A stretch of DNA of 64,000 nucleotides, taken from the NCBI GenBank assembly GCA_907164885.2, contig OU015496.1:107243822-107307821 (forward strand), read 5' to 3'. The position numbers and the translations under genes were made by a program. Source of the DNA: Dolomedes plantarius. Lineage: Eukaryota > Arthropoda > Arachnida > Araneae > Dolomedidae. Of the stretch, positions 34,430 through 45,733 are shown in pieces. How positions within the stretch are numbered: position 1 is the stretch's first letter; each line of letters begins with the position of its first letter. The notes under the pieces are model-generated. The model did not search any database. It had not been told where the DNA came from and saw only the letters and a list, made by a program, of their open reading frames with translations.

Positions 34430-35700
34430 TGCCTGCTGGCTGCTTTGCTGCTTAGGTTGTTGTTGATTCTTTGGGGATTGTCCAGCAGTCATTGGATACA
34501 CATTGATTCAATCCCCTTTCTCTGTTTTCCTTCATATCCAAAATTTGTTAGTGAAACCGTTCCCCATGTTCGTCGCTAACAACACGCCAGTTTTCGGGAA
34601 AGAAGTCCAAGTGTGAATGTAAAAATATAACTTTAAGGACATGTTACACCTTAGTCTATCATAGCACTGCAGAAGATTTTCCACAAGATTTTTATGGTTT
34701 TATGCCTTTTTATTTCTAAGGAAGTTGGTGGACACTTGAACAAAGGCATCACTGATTTCCCAGCACCTGAGAGAATAACTTTGAAAGGTTCGTCTTGGAA
34801 TAGTTTGTCTAACTGTGGACCAAAGAAAACCACCTCCTTTATTTTGGCTTCACTGAGACGTAGTAACGCCTTATGCAAATACAAAAATGCTTCCACAGTT
34901 TTTCCATGGCCTTTACAAAGTTTATCATAAGGCCTAGTTTTACACGAAGAGTAGGGAGTATTTCTTTGCTAGATTCGACAACGGCATCGATAACAGCATT
35001 ATGTGTGTCCAGGTTGAATTGGTTAAAGCATACGCCAATCTTGCCGTTTCTATTTGTAGCGAAGTGCCTTGACACAGCTGTCCCACAGACACAAGAGGCA
35101 ATATAATATCGTGTAACCCTGTTGTAGTCCAAGTAATATGGCAATGACTTTGAGATTACCGGAAATCTGCCATATAAACTTGTCATAGTTTACTCTCTAT
35201 AAAAGGTGCTTCATGTTTAGATACGTTTCTTTCATGTAAGCTGCAAAACCATCCGGAAACGATGGAAAGAAGTTGCTATTAAGTAGAATGACAGCATTTA
35301 AATTTAATCTGAAGAATCTACGAACCATCGGAACAATTATGAAGAATCTATGAACTTTGGAAAACGGAAGAAATGAGTATGGTGGTTACGGAACGCATGT
35401 CACATTTACCGTCTGGTCAAGACAATTCCACTGCTGCAGTAGACGCCAACAATTCTGCTTTACTTTTAGGTAATTTTAGATCTCTTACTAGTTATTCAGC
35501 TGTGGGATTTTATGCTGCTGTGTAGACACCCTTTACACCGAAATTCGGGATCTGTCGAAGTACTCAGTTTTGAAGGTGATGGAGTAGCACGAGATTCATT
35601 ACCGCCCTCATCATTTACTACATAAGAACACGTGTTTCGGAAACTAGAGCTAATCGCAGATTTTCATGGTCGTTTCCGTACTCAGCGTGGTCTATTTAGT
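34430..35700 (-). pseudogene. Relic of a widespread arthropod repeat-gene family
   Basis: Minus-strand blocks in order: 'LNLPKSKAELLAS' (about 35490), 'FFPSFPDGFAAYMKETYLNM' (about 35250), 'WQISGNLKVIAILLGLQQGYT' split by sequence near 35150, 'LRVKLGLMINFVKAMEK' (about 34950), 'LSEAKIKEVVFFGPQL' (about 34830), then 'HSHLDFFPENW.VVSDEHGE' (about 34590) and 'CWT'. I recognise this block order from a highly copied, usually uncharacterised protein family of arthropods and hydrozoans; I recall 'Cc8L18.2-like' as one database label. Motifs such as KIKEG.FVGPQI and HLDFFPENLG.VSDEHGERFH are its signature. Frameshifts and stops separate the blocks. The function is unknown; copy number suggests a mobile element. 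Confidence 0.7.
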
Positions 35701-36007
35701 AAAGAACAACTGATTTCGTTCTAGTTACACTTTCACTGTTATCCAGTGTAATGAAATCAGTTAACAAAATTTGTGGATAGACTCCTTATACCCATTGCGG
35801 TATGAGGAATTAATGCTTCCAGGAGATTGTGCAGAAATTCAAAGACTGAGTGATGAATTACTGTAACTGAACATTTTCAACAATCTGGGACTACTATACG
35901 ATACGTGATGTCACGTTTAAAAGAAAGAAAAGGCTCAATGGGTCTATTGTTCTGTGACCGGCCTTGTTTTTTTAGTACTTCCTGTTGTTTTGCTTTAGGT
36001 TCCATAA

Positions 36008-36965
36008 CATGGGGTCACTTTGTGACGGATTTTCAGTTTTTTCTTGCGCCAGCCGATCAGTTTTAAAAGCGGCCCAGAACGAACAGTTGCAAAACATTTG
36101 TACATCCGTACCCTACATAGTAATGTACTCCGCTGACCCGGATCTTTAATTACCATTAAGAAATTAAAAGTTAAAATGTGTCACAAAGTTTCCCCGCCGA
36201 GTAAGGTTACTTTGTGACATCCGTGTTTTTGCCTTGAAATCCAAGAGGAAAAATTACTTGACACAAAGTTAGATAGTAAAACGCTTATTAAAAGCTTTAT
36301 ACACAATTATATATGCATATTACAAATATTGGATAGCTTTATATATGACATTGACATCAAAGATATATCGGGTGGCCAGGGCAGCCACCAGTTCTTTGAG
36401 AAGATGAGGAAATTCGTCTTTCGGCACATTCTGCTCCTTCGGGTAGTTTTTTTCCAGATTAGTCAATACTTCTTTCTCAACAGTGGTATTTTAGAGGACG
36501 GAAAGATGCAACATCGAGCGTCTGGAGGAGGTGGGTCGACTTTGCGGGTTATTTTGTGACAATGTCAATGTGTCACAAAGTAACCCCGTCACCTTTCGAA
36601 ATTTTGGTTATGTTCAAATATCTCTCGGAAATATCATTATACAAAAGTTATATTTCTCCTCAATCTAACCAACATATTGACAATAAAAATAATTACCTGT
36701 GGTAGTTAGTTGTATAAGGTGTTAGCCTTCAGCACACAAAATTTCCGAGGTTTGAGTCAATAGCTTGACAACAGGTTTGAACAATTCACTGGCCAGCGAA
36801 GACAAATGGCGCGCAGAATCTTCGGACACTGGCCACTAGGTGTCTGTGTATGTCAGACATTCTGTTGGCGCTGTTCCTTGCCTTCCTGGTATCACGGGTG
36901 AGGCGCAACATCCGAAATACGAAAAGCTCTTAAAAAAATTACTATGTCTCACAAAGTCACCCCTG
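36008..36965. mobile_element. Putative DNA element built of TTTGTGAC motifs
   Basis: Six copies of a 'GGGGTcACTTTGTGAC'-like motif alternate in orientation: 36010 (+), 36178 (-), 36203 (+), 36546 (+), 36570 (-) and 36946 (-). The outermost pair, TGGGGTCACTTTGTGAC and (complement) AGGGGTGACTTTGTGAG, would be terminal repeats of a 958-bp element. No target duplication was identified, and no transposase is seen. The 36329-36559 frame has no known motif. Confidence 0.5.
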
Positions 36966-37237
36966 CAGTCATAAAGTCGTACGGTATCTAAATACGTTTC
37001 GTTCCATTTTACAGTACTATGTATGTACGCAACAAAAATGTTCCTGTAAATAATAGGAAATTATAAAGAGAGAAAAAAAATATGAATTTGAAGGCTTACA
37101 TACTTTTAAGAGCTTCTTCACTGATTCACCTGAACCCGCAGTTCAGAGGAAAGATCTGGGTGGATTTCAAGAATCTAAACTGAAGGGCTTTGAGTTTTGA
37201 ATGAGACAGCCCTTTTCCTTGAGCCCTTGAGATTTTC
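36966..37237. other. Short unassigned spacer
   Basis: No recognised content. Confidence 0.35.
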
Positions 37238-37395
37238 GATTTTGTTTACTTTCCGATCTCGATCAAAAAGTGACTAATGAGATATTTTGTCAGCAGCTTC
37301 AAAGATTATTTGCTCTTCAGACGCCTCTCATGGAACATTTTTTTAATGCGTAATTGGATACTTCATTTTTGGAAATTACAATTTTTGTCTTTCGC
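37238..37395. repeat. Dispersed repeat R1, copy C (fragment)
   Basis: Matches about 24805-24905: 'tgactaatgagat' followed by 'cgtaattggatacttca'. No coding content. Confidence 0.7.
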
Positions 37396-37817
37396 TTTCC
37401 TGCCATATGGCTCCACTGTTTTTAAAATGTGATAGATGGCGGAACTTGAAATTTTGTGCAAGATTAATGTATGGATATTTGTTGCTTTTATTTTCAGTAC
37501 GAACTAAGGTATTTTAATAACGTGTACTTACGAAGCTTTTTTTTATTTTGTTTTGCCCTTTATTTAAATGATGATCAGGAACATATCACAACATAACTAC
37601 AAAACTTAAAGCCTCGAGTAGCGCACTTTAATACAGGAAGAACGATAAGTCACGTGTAGGAAATTTTAGGACCTTGTAAAGGATGGAATAATTGAACGCG
37701 ATATCAGATCGATGGCGTTAAAATATCTAAATACCAGAAATTTTGTCTCTTATATTTAACTCATCTTTTTATAAGCAGAGACTTTTTTTAAAAGGTCAAA
37801 ATGGAATTTTCCCCCAG

Positions 37818-38110
37818 GGGACCGAGGTAGCTTAGTTGTAGCGCGTTGGGCTTCAGACTGGGTGTTCTTGGTTCTTATCCCGACGAATGCCATCGAATGC
37901 ATTCGTGTCTAGGCAGGATATGGGTACGTTAAATTCGTAGACAGGAAATTCCTATGAGGTCAGTACGTGGGAGAAGTTACGAACCCTGCAGATGTTGCCC
38001 TGGGGGTTTTAGATCGAAATTGAGGAGACAGAAGGTGTGGTGTTGGTTCAGTACCCATTATATGCAGTAAACGATTCTCGCGGATTAAGTGCTAATGCCG
38101 CCATTAACAA
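37818..38110 (+). mobile_element. tRNA-derived SINE, second family, copy 1
   Basis: The head 'gggaccgaggtagcttagtt' resembles box A and 'ggttcttatcc' a diverged box B (about 37871). The body 'ggatatgggtacgtta' and 'cctatgaggtcagt' is shared, in the same order, with the SINEs at 46040-46375 (minus), 52791-53010 and 53518-53612. It is a retroposed SINE, not a functional tRNA. Confidence 0.7.
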
Positions 38111-38516
38111 GTGTACGCATTGGCAAACTGCATTTTCCACAAGTAGATGAGCTTTTGATTCAGTGAATATTCATACATCAGGTCTTTTAAGAATGACATT
38201 AAAGACTTTCAGAAGACTTTTACATGCTCAAAATTCTCTAATAATTCAAAAATTAAGTATTTCAAAGCATTTTAGATAATCAAGTTCTTTGATACGTAAC
38301 GCACGATATGCTTTTTGGATTAGAGGTTGCAATGTGCTTCCACAGAGATCCTCAGAACATTGGAGAGTAAGATAGAATTTTGTTCGAAACGGCCCAGAGA
38401 GCTACAAATAAGTTTATCAGCATCAGTTACACGTTAGTTTAAATAAAGTACTGACTGTAACCCGATAAACGTATGTGTGTGTGTGACTGACTTATTCCAC
38501 CTGGTCTAGCCTACGG
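38111..38516. other. Unassigned interval
   Basis: Nothing recognised except a short (TG)n at about 38472. Confidence 0.35.
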
Positions 38517-39710
38517 CTAGACCAGGTCCAAGAGGCCAAAAGTTAGAATGAAATCGGAAACAAGCAAAGGGTCTCTATAAATATCCTCCTTGACAAGCCC
38601 CAGGCAGTTTAGAATATGGTCAGGAGAGGCTTCAGCAGTATTGCATTTGGAGCAAAAAGGGTAAGATTTCTTCCCCTGATTGTAAACAAGGCACTTTAGG
38701 TGTCCACTAGCAAATCTGCTAATAGTGGTCTGCATCCATCTGTCGCCCTTGACAGTAAGGGCACCACCAGGAGATTTTCGGTCGTACCAGTGATGTGTCG
38801 GAGGGGTCTTCCATGAATGCTGGTTTATAAGTTTTCTTCTTGAGTAAATTTCAAGATAAGTCAAAGTATCTCGCGAAGAAATAGGAAGTGAGGCTCCATT
38901 CTTATCAAGAACATCAGCAGCCTCATTTTCAAAAAGTCCTATATGAGACGGCATCCATTGTAAATAAACCTCTTGTTGTTTAGAAAGGTCTTTGAGGATC
39001 TCCAGTATCGAAAGTGAAGCTTTATCTCCGAATCTTTTCCAGCTGCTCAAGTGCTGAATGGCACTGCGGCTGTCAGTTAGGATCCAAATATCACGGTGAG
39101 AGGTTTCATTTTTAATAGTTTTCAATCCCTCTTCAATGGCAATAAGTTGATATCTGAAAACTGAGCAGTAATCTGGATTCCTAAACTTGTAATGATTTGA
39201 GTTAGTAGGGGTCTTGATAAAAACACTATTGCCGCAGGAATTGTGATCATATTTACTGCCATCGGTATAAATCTGGATAGCAGTATGAGGAATTTGATTT
39301 ATGATTTCAAGAACAAGATGATGCAAGTATTTTGGTAAGTCATATTTTTTGTTTGTGAGGGAAGAGAGTTCTGTTTGGAAATGAACTCTAGGCAGACCCT
39401 CTAGAGGGTTGACAATTGGCCTCAAGGAGTGTCTTTCAACATTTTGGTCCAATAAGCCCATTAACTCCATCTGAGAAAAAGGACTATTTCTCCTTATTCT
39501 TTGGTTGCTTGACCAACTTCTGAGGAATGAAGATGTTCGATTATGATCATAAAAACTGCAAAGTTTGTTGAAATATTTTACAAGCCCTTCTCTTCTTCTT
39601 AAATTCAGAGGCTGCAGATCACTCATAAGCAACCAGTTCAGCAGGACAACTATTTCGTATGCCAGTGATAATTCGAGCAGCCTGATTCGAGCAGCCCCAG
39701 CATTTCCCAT
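38517..39710 (-). pseudogene. LINE ORF2 C-terminal half with RNase H domain
   Basis: A 397-codon minus-strand frame covers the end of a Jockey/I-like non-LTR retrotransposon polyprotein. Residues 32-50 ('DLQPLNLRRREGLVKYF') are the post-reverse-transcriptase linker. The RNase H domain spans about 145-275 with all four catalytic acids: Asp150 (YTDGS), Glu193 (AIEEG), Asp213 (LTDSR) and Asp266 (NEAAD). A knuckle 'PFCSKCNTAEASPDHILNC' follows (about 348-366). The first 30 residues are out of register: in the next frame the DNA reads 'ARIITGIRNSCPAELVAYE', the expected linker text, so a frameshift near 39620 breaks the ORF and the apparent ATG is not native. No reverse transcriptase is found upstream. 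The copy is 5'-truncated but its RNase H is unusually intact. Confidence 0.88.
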
Positions 39711-40330
39711 GAGCCCGATAAAACTATAAGCTTTATGTACTTTAGGTCGTTAGGCTTAATGTTTGTTGATTGTATAACCTCATATGTGAAATTAAAATAA
39801 CATAAATATATAAACTCATGTTCAACGAAATGAAGAAGCGTGTTTTTATTTTTGAAAAGTAATATAAGAGATGTAATTATAGTCATTTCCGGTGCTCCGG
39901 AGGTTGACATTGTATGTTATCTGGTAAAGTAAGTTCTCATATGCATTTGTCGAAAAAAATGGAAATTTTGTTATATCTGTTATGATAATTCTGAAATTTA
40001 CATAATTTTTTAGAAAATGCTCATTTTACTCTTCATTAACATCTATTAATTCTTAAATTTCTAATTTATTTACGTTGTTTAACACTTCGTTTTATTCCAT
40101 TGGAATGACATTTAGTTCATCGAACATATAATGTAAACGTTGATCTTGTCTGCTTACTAGAAACTTTTTTGTCCGATGGTAAGCAATAAACAAAAACAAC
40201 AAGATAAAGGACAAGAAAAAGGACAATAACAAGAAAAAAGTAAACCGGAGACAGAAATAGGAACGTATCAATTGCTCACCTTGCCTCCCAGTATCCGCTA
40301 TAGAGATGTCGGGTAAACAGTGCCTCCCAC
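39711..40330. other. Unassigned interval
   Basis: No reverse transcriptase or other gene was recognised upstream of the LINE fragment. Confidence 0.4.
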
Positions 40331-40500
40331 GTCTGAGGTGGGAAATGTCCATAACTTGTGGTTTGTCACAAATAGGGCAGATAGGACTCTCTAGAATTTT
40401 CAAGTAGCTCAGATGTGTAGCTAAACAGTCATAACCAGTTAAAAACCAGATCATGGCAACCGAATCCTTCCTTACAAAATCTGGAATGAATGTACTGTTA
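40331..40500 (-). pseudogene. Second LINE 3' fragment (knuckle region)
   Basis: Minus strand: 'WFLTGYDCLATHLSYLKILE' then 'CPICDKPQVMDISHL', the GHDCLA.HL plus CxxC...H region that follows RNase H in Jockey-like ORF2. The final Cys is replaced ('SHLRRG'). The open frame continues for another 70 codons of low-complexity Phe/Leu sequence, which is not family sequence. It is not contiguous with 38517-39710, so it is a separate truncated copy or a rearrangement. Confidence 0.65.
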
Positions 40501-41450
40501 ACAACCCATTAATTATTAGGACATCTGTCAATTAATTCTTGATAAAATAGGTCTGTCAATTTCTTCAAAAACAAATACCCTGACAGTATTATATGGGATT
40601 TGCCTGCTTACTAAAAACTTCCTAGTAAAATCCTTTCGATGGCATTTTAAAGGTAAAAAGTGGAAAGAAAAATATTATTTCTTACTGCCCTTTCCAAGGA
40701 GCCTAGGGTTGCCCAAATTGGTCGGCAGATCTGTACTGTCCGTCCGGCGCCCAGGCCCTTACTAAACATAAACCGAACAGGGGAAATAAACCCTGGGCTG
40801 AGTTTGCAGGTTTTTCTACGCAGCTTGTGGTCGTCAGGTTCACCAAGATTATGAACTAAAGTCCGGGAAACATTATTATTGTGAATTACTGCCCTTTCCA
40901 AGGTTTTACTAGTTTTGCGGAGACACGTTAAAAATAGGTTTGACGTAAAAAAAATTAATTGAAAAAATCTGTTTTTCCAAGAGGATCTAGCAAATAATTT
41001 TCGAGCCAACATTCATGATCATGCAAAGCTTTCTACATTTTTTAATCATAAATGTAATCTAAGATGTAAAAACTATTTCTTTTTTCCACCTTTTTAGAGA
41101 GTTTCACATAACACCAAAAACAAACACAACCACAATGTGTCTATAACTTAAAATAATTAGAAACCGTTGGAAGACTTATTAATCGGTCTTACCACGGTGA
41201 TACTAAATATCCTTTGTTCGATCCAGATTTGATTTTGAAGAAAACTCATGTTTAAAAGATGCATACCTCTAAAAATATTTTTCTACCGTCTTTACCACTA
41301 TTATAATCAAAACTTTTTTGAAGAATACATTAAACTTTATATAGGACGGTTAAATATAGACTATTAAAATCTTATTTAACGTAAGATCAGTTGTCGTAGC
41401 GTACAACGACATTATGTCCGCGTAATTAGAAATTGGAAGAAGGAAGTGCA
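40501..41450. other. Unassigned interval with a local duplicate
   Basis: 'actgccctttccaagg' occurs at 40685 and 40889. The GC-richer block 40680-40860 may be part of an unidentified repeat. No protein was recognised. Confidence 0.35.
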
Positions 41451-42105
41451 AAGAATAAACTAATTAGCGAAAACTAGAGTAAAATGTAGGAAAGTTAAGA
41501 AGCGCCAATTGTACAGAGGGCTATAAAGATAAGAGAAGGAGATAGAAAAGAGATAGGTACTTACAGACAGATGGACATAATATAAATATTCAAGAGGGCG
41601 GTTTGTGTACAGAAAAAGAAGAAAAGGTAAAAAATGAGGAGCAAAATTATGGCTGAAATAAAAGGGGAACCCACACGTAAAAGTCTTTAGCCCCCAGCTA
41701 GGTTGCAAAAGGGTCCAGGTCCGCGGAACGAGCTGAGAGGGGTCACGACGAGAGATACGCCCACGAAGTTCAATGGATGGAGTAAAAGTTAAGGATAAAC
41801 CGCAGGCCAATCAGATGGTAAATTGAAGAACAATATAGCCAATAGCAAAGCATTGGAGGAGGTGCCCTAGAGTTAGAAGGAGAAAGATATGGAGATGAAA
41901 TAACTCAATGAAGAGAGAAATTAACAAGTTTTTTGGCTGATAGTCGAAGAGGTTACTAAAAAAAACACATTGAATACCTATAGATCTAGATTCATATATA
42001 AAGTGAGCTGATAGATAAGAGCTATATGGCTTAATAGTATCGTTTTGCCATTGAAGTAAGAAACGGGCAATTGTTGAATGAACCATGATGCATTGGATTT
42101 CCTCC
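41451..42105. other. Purine-rich tract
   Basis: Strong A/G bias on the plus strand, similar in character to 14880-15490 and also followed by an AT-rich end with AATAAA-like words (42833). Possible LTR-retrotransposon debris; unproven. Confidence 0.3.
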
Positions 42106-42358
42106 CTGAAATGATGATGACGTTAGTTGCGAGAGAGGTTCCCAATCCGGCATGACCTGACAGCCGATATTAGTTGTTCGACACCGAACTAGTGAATTCA
42201 TATGAACAATCCTTGTGCCTCAAGATAGTTTCCCTCTGAAATGATGATGGCTCTAGTTGCGAGAGAGTTTCCCGATCCTGAATGACCTGCCAGCCGATAT
42301 TAGATGTTAGACACCGAACCAGTGAGTTCATATCAACATTCCTTGTGCCTCAAGATTA
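42106..42358. repeat. Tandem duplication, 130-bp unit, two copies
   Basis: Units start at 42106 and 42236 with 'ctgaaatgatgatg' and both end 'ccttgtgcctcaagat'. Each is about 90 percent like the other by eye. No coding frame. Confidence 0.9.
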
Positions 42359-43194
42359 TGCCATTCCCAGATGAACGACCGACGCCCCTGCAATCTCGCA
42401 TCAGCAATTAAGGTACCATGCTCCCCCTTTTCTCACATTTGTACATAATCCCTGCTTCAATCAGTTAAGAATAGTTAATACTAAGATTTAAACTGGTAGG
42501 GTGCGACTGCATTGAAATATATAAATGAGTTGATTTATTATTATGTCAGTAAATTGAACCAGGTTAATACGAGTAATATTGATGCATTATTAGCGTTTCA
42601 GTAAATTGAGCCAGGTTAATATAAGTTATATTTATGATTTATTATCATGTCAGAAAATTGAACCAGGTAAATATGAGTGATATGTGATAAGATGATATCA
42701 TAATAATTGAATGACTTAGATATATGTGTCGCAGATAATTAACTTAGTAGGAATGAATTTGTAAGTAATATGTGTAGATGAATTATGAAATATTAAGTAG
42801 GAGTGTATTATATAGTATTATGTGTGTTAATCAATAAATTAATCTGTCAGTTCAAACCAGAGTTGTTTTCAAGCGTGAAAGGATAGAACACAATTCTAAT
42901 GTAATTATGGCAATGTACTAACCACATCTTGATCTATCATTAATCATAAATAATTCAAACTATAACCAATTAATTCAAATGCAAAGTCATTATTTATTTA
43001 TATACTGAAGTCATACTTTGACCGTCACATCAGTCTAAACTTATGAAGGTCTCTTCTTGGAATTTTTCAGTTCGTGATTAAAGAAGACATAATCCCTGAA
43101 TAATTGAATTAAAAGTTATTGTTTGAAAGCAGTTAATCATAATTTACGGTCAATTAGTCATTTTTACCCAAAGGGGAACTTCGTTTATTAAACA
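42359..43194. other. AT/G-rich interval, possible LTR remnant
   Basis: Contains three diverged copies of 'ttatta.gtcagtaaattga.ccaggttaatatgag' at about 42540, 42585 and 42645, and AATAAA at 42833. This resembles 15900-16380 in texture. No boundaries could be fixed. Confidence 0.3.
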
Positions 43195-43848
43195 CAAGCC
43201 GGGCTTCGCCTGTCTATCCGATCAGTTTAGGGACCTGCTACCTTCAGCAATCAACGTCAGAGAATGGAAACACGGACACAAAAGAATCATTTCTTCACCC
43301 ACACGCGGGGAGGGGAAGTCGGGGGGAAATGAAATGAATTTTCGTTCTGCTTGTGACTCTTTGTAGGACGTGGGATGCGTAACAACAAGATTGAAATACC
43401 TTTATTCGTTGTTTTTTAGTGTTTCCGTTCTCTGACGATGATTGCTGAAGGGAGCGGGTCCCTAAACCAACCGGCTAGATGGGCGAAACCCGGCTAGTAT
43501 CACATTTATTCAAAATATCGAGTCTAGACTACATTAATCATAACAATAAAAAGCGTAAAAACAATGTATATAGCGCATCTATAGCGCTATATAGCACTCT
43601 ATATAGCGCATACTGTATCACTCTCGATATAACACATAGCGCCATCTGGCGGACCTTAGCGCAAATAGAACCAAATATTGCATAAAAATTGAATAAAAGT
43701 TTTGTAGAATAAAATTTAAAATTCGTACTTTGAGGTGCACGTACTCATCGTCTGCACTACCTGTGTACCAAATTTCATGGCTGTAAGGGCCACGAAATCG
43801 TCTGGAGGCCGCACACAGACAGACAAAACTTCCTTTTATTAGTATAGA
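43195..43848 (-). mobile_element. Helitron 2, with a second Helitron 3' end inside
   Basis: The minus strand starts TCTATACTAATAAAAGGAAG (from 43848) and would end ...GGCGAAGCCCGGCTTG (43195), a one-base change from CTAG. Flanking t at 43849 and a at 43194 fit the A/T site. A plus-strand Helitron 3' end, GGGCGAAACCCGGCTAG, lies at 43481-43497 followed by T. The two 3' ends form an inverted repeat of about 78 bp (43197-43273 and 43419-43496). No Rep/helicase coding. Confidence 0.68.
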
Positions 43849-44410
43849 TTGTCTACGAAGAATGAAATGTCTGGTATCCCAGAAGAAAATCTTTTGTTTT
43901 GCATGTAACCATTTTGATCGATTATTTTATGTTGTTGGGAGAGCATATATAACTAATTTATGCCTTCGCTTGAATACTTACAAATGAAAAATATCTTTTA
44001 CACGATTCTAACATTTAATAAAAAATTTGAAGCTTAAGTGTTTTGTTAAACAACCTGTAGTTTACCTAAAGTATGTTTTGAATTGAAAGATATGATTAGC
44101 AAAAATAATAAAAAACACGGATGTCATTAATATTGAGTTTCCACTTACAGATGAAATACAATTTTTTTTAACGAAAATAAAACAACAATAACAGTAAAAT
44201 ATTTCATAAATTCGTATGGACAGTTATTTACAAATATTTATATATTTTTTTTTTAATTTTACTTTTTATTTTCGTAATCATAGAAAATGATCTAATTCAA
44301 GTGAATGGGATTTATAAAATGTTTTATTTGAAATTCATCATTATAGATTTTACCGAATTTTTTTTCTTTCGTAAAGTATTTATATATAGTCCATAATTGG
44401 AACATCAATA
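43849..44410. other. Unassigned interval
   Basis: AT-rich, nothing recognised. Confidence 0.4.
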
Positions 44411-44414
44411 TTAA

Positions 44415-45729
44415 CCCATTTAGGACCGCTCCATGTTTCCTTTATTGGAAATGCACCAAACAGTGTTTTAACACTTCTTAGAACATTAATTACACAAATA
44501 AGTTGTTTCCATAAAATTAAATTTATTTTTACGAGAGTTACAAAATGTTGCGTTTTCGCAACATCAGTCCAAAGCGATATAAAAATTTTAAAAATATAAA
44601 AATTTAAAATTATAAAAAAAATTTTAAAATTTTTAAAATCTTTGAAACATTTAGCATGAAGAGGTACATTACACTTATTACATACAGAATTTGTTTGACT
44701 TTTGCAGTGTTTACATTTTTTTGTTTATTTTTACTATTTTTAGTAATAATTTTTAGTAATATGGCCCATACGGTTTTTCCGAGTTTCGTTGAGAATTAGA
44801 TTTTGAATTGAAGATGGTCTTCCAATATGTGAAGTTTCAGGTAAAACAGAATTCATTGGCATTTCTTCAAGCCTTTTTATCAAAGATATGGCTCTCTCAA
44901 AGATATAGATCTCTTAAACTCTAATAAACGTATTTTAGAATTCATTACATCCATGTAGAGTCTACCTTTTCCCCATATAATATGCTCCTTTTTCTTACTA
45001 TATTGCTTACTTTTACATTTATTAGAAACAAAAATGTCGATTTCACCTGCAGTGTCTTTAGGTGATTCGACATTTTCACATAAATTATTATCATCAATAT
45101 CTTCTTCATCCGTCAATTCATCCGGATCTGGAGGGATAATGACGAATTATGGTCCCTCATTAGCTTCTGTTGAGGACGATTCTGAAATATCATCATCTAG
45201 CCCATGAAAATACTCCAATGTCTCTTCCAATGTCAAAAATCGCTTTTTTCTAGAGACAAACTTATCCGAAATGCAAACAATACCAATTCACTGCATGAAA
45301 AACTAGGCAGCACTAATAAAACACATTGGAAATAAGTAATACACTTTGGACTGATGTTGCGTTTTCGCAACATTTTTAAAAATATGAATTGAGAAACATA
45401 AAAACAAAAATGATGATTTATATGTTGAAGCCATTTTGTTCTTTAGTCTCTAGTAAACTCGGAACAAGCATCAAATTGGAAATTTATCATGTGCTGCTAT
45501 CTAAGGTTATTATTTGAAAATAGTCATTTTTTCCCTTTCAAAACACCATAAAAAAATAATTTTTTGCAAGTGCTAAAAGTGGGGAAATGAGGAAACAAAA
45601 CAATTATTATGATCAATTGAAGTATAAAGAATAAAATAAAAATGTTACTTCAGGCGTACAAAACTTTGAACATGCCTTTAAAAAATACAGAAAATAATGT
45701 TGCGTTTTCGCAACGCCAGTCTTAATGGG
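44415..45729 (-). mobile_element. Decayed piggyBac element (1315 bp)
   Basis: TTAA at 44411-44414 and 45730-45733 flanks CCCATTTAGGAC and (complement) CCCATTAAGACTGG. The palindrome GTTGCGTTTTCGCAAC occurs three times (44547, 45356 and 45699). The first two, with their flanking 'atcagtccaaag', are exact inverted copies of each other, like piggyBac subterminal repeats. Internally deleted transposase pieces are on the minus strand. Confidence 0.85.
44650..45280 (-). pseudogene. piggyBac transposase N- and C-terminal remnants
   Basis: Reading minus, the frame at 45116-44880 is acidic ('MTDEEDIDDNN'), like the Asp/Glu-rich N-terminus of piggyBac transposases. At about 44720-44650 comes 'KKCKHCKSQTNSVCNKCNV' followed by 'PLHA', the C-terminal cysteine-rich zinc-binding module (CxxC...CxxC...H). 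The whole catalytic core with the DDD residues is gone, explaining the 1.3-kb length against the 2.4-2.7 kb usual for a complete element. It is non-functional but its ends could still be mobilised. Confidence 0.78.
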
Positions 45730-45733
45730 TTAA

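Noticed and set aside
40647..41012. 121-codon minus-strand frame
   Set aside because: No recognised motif; it spans a duplicated phrase and looks like repeat DNA.
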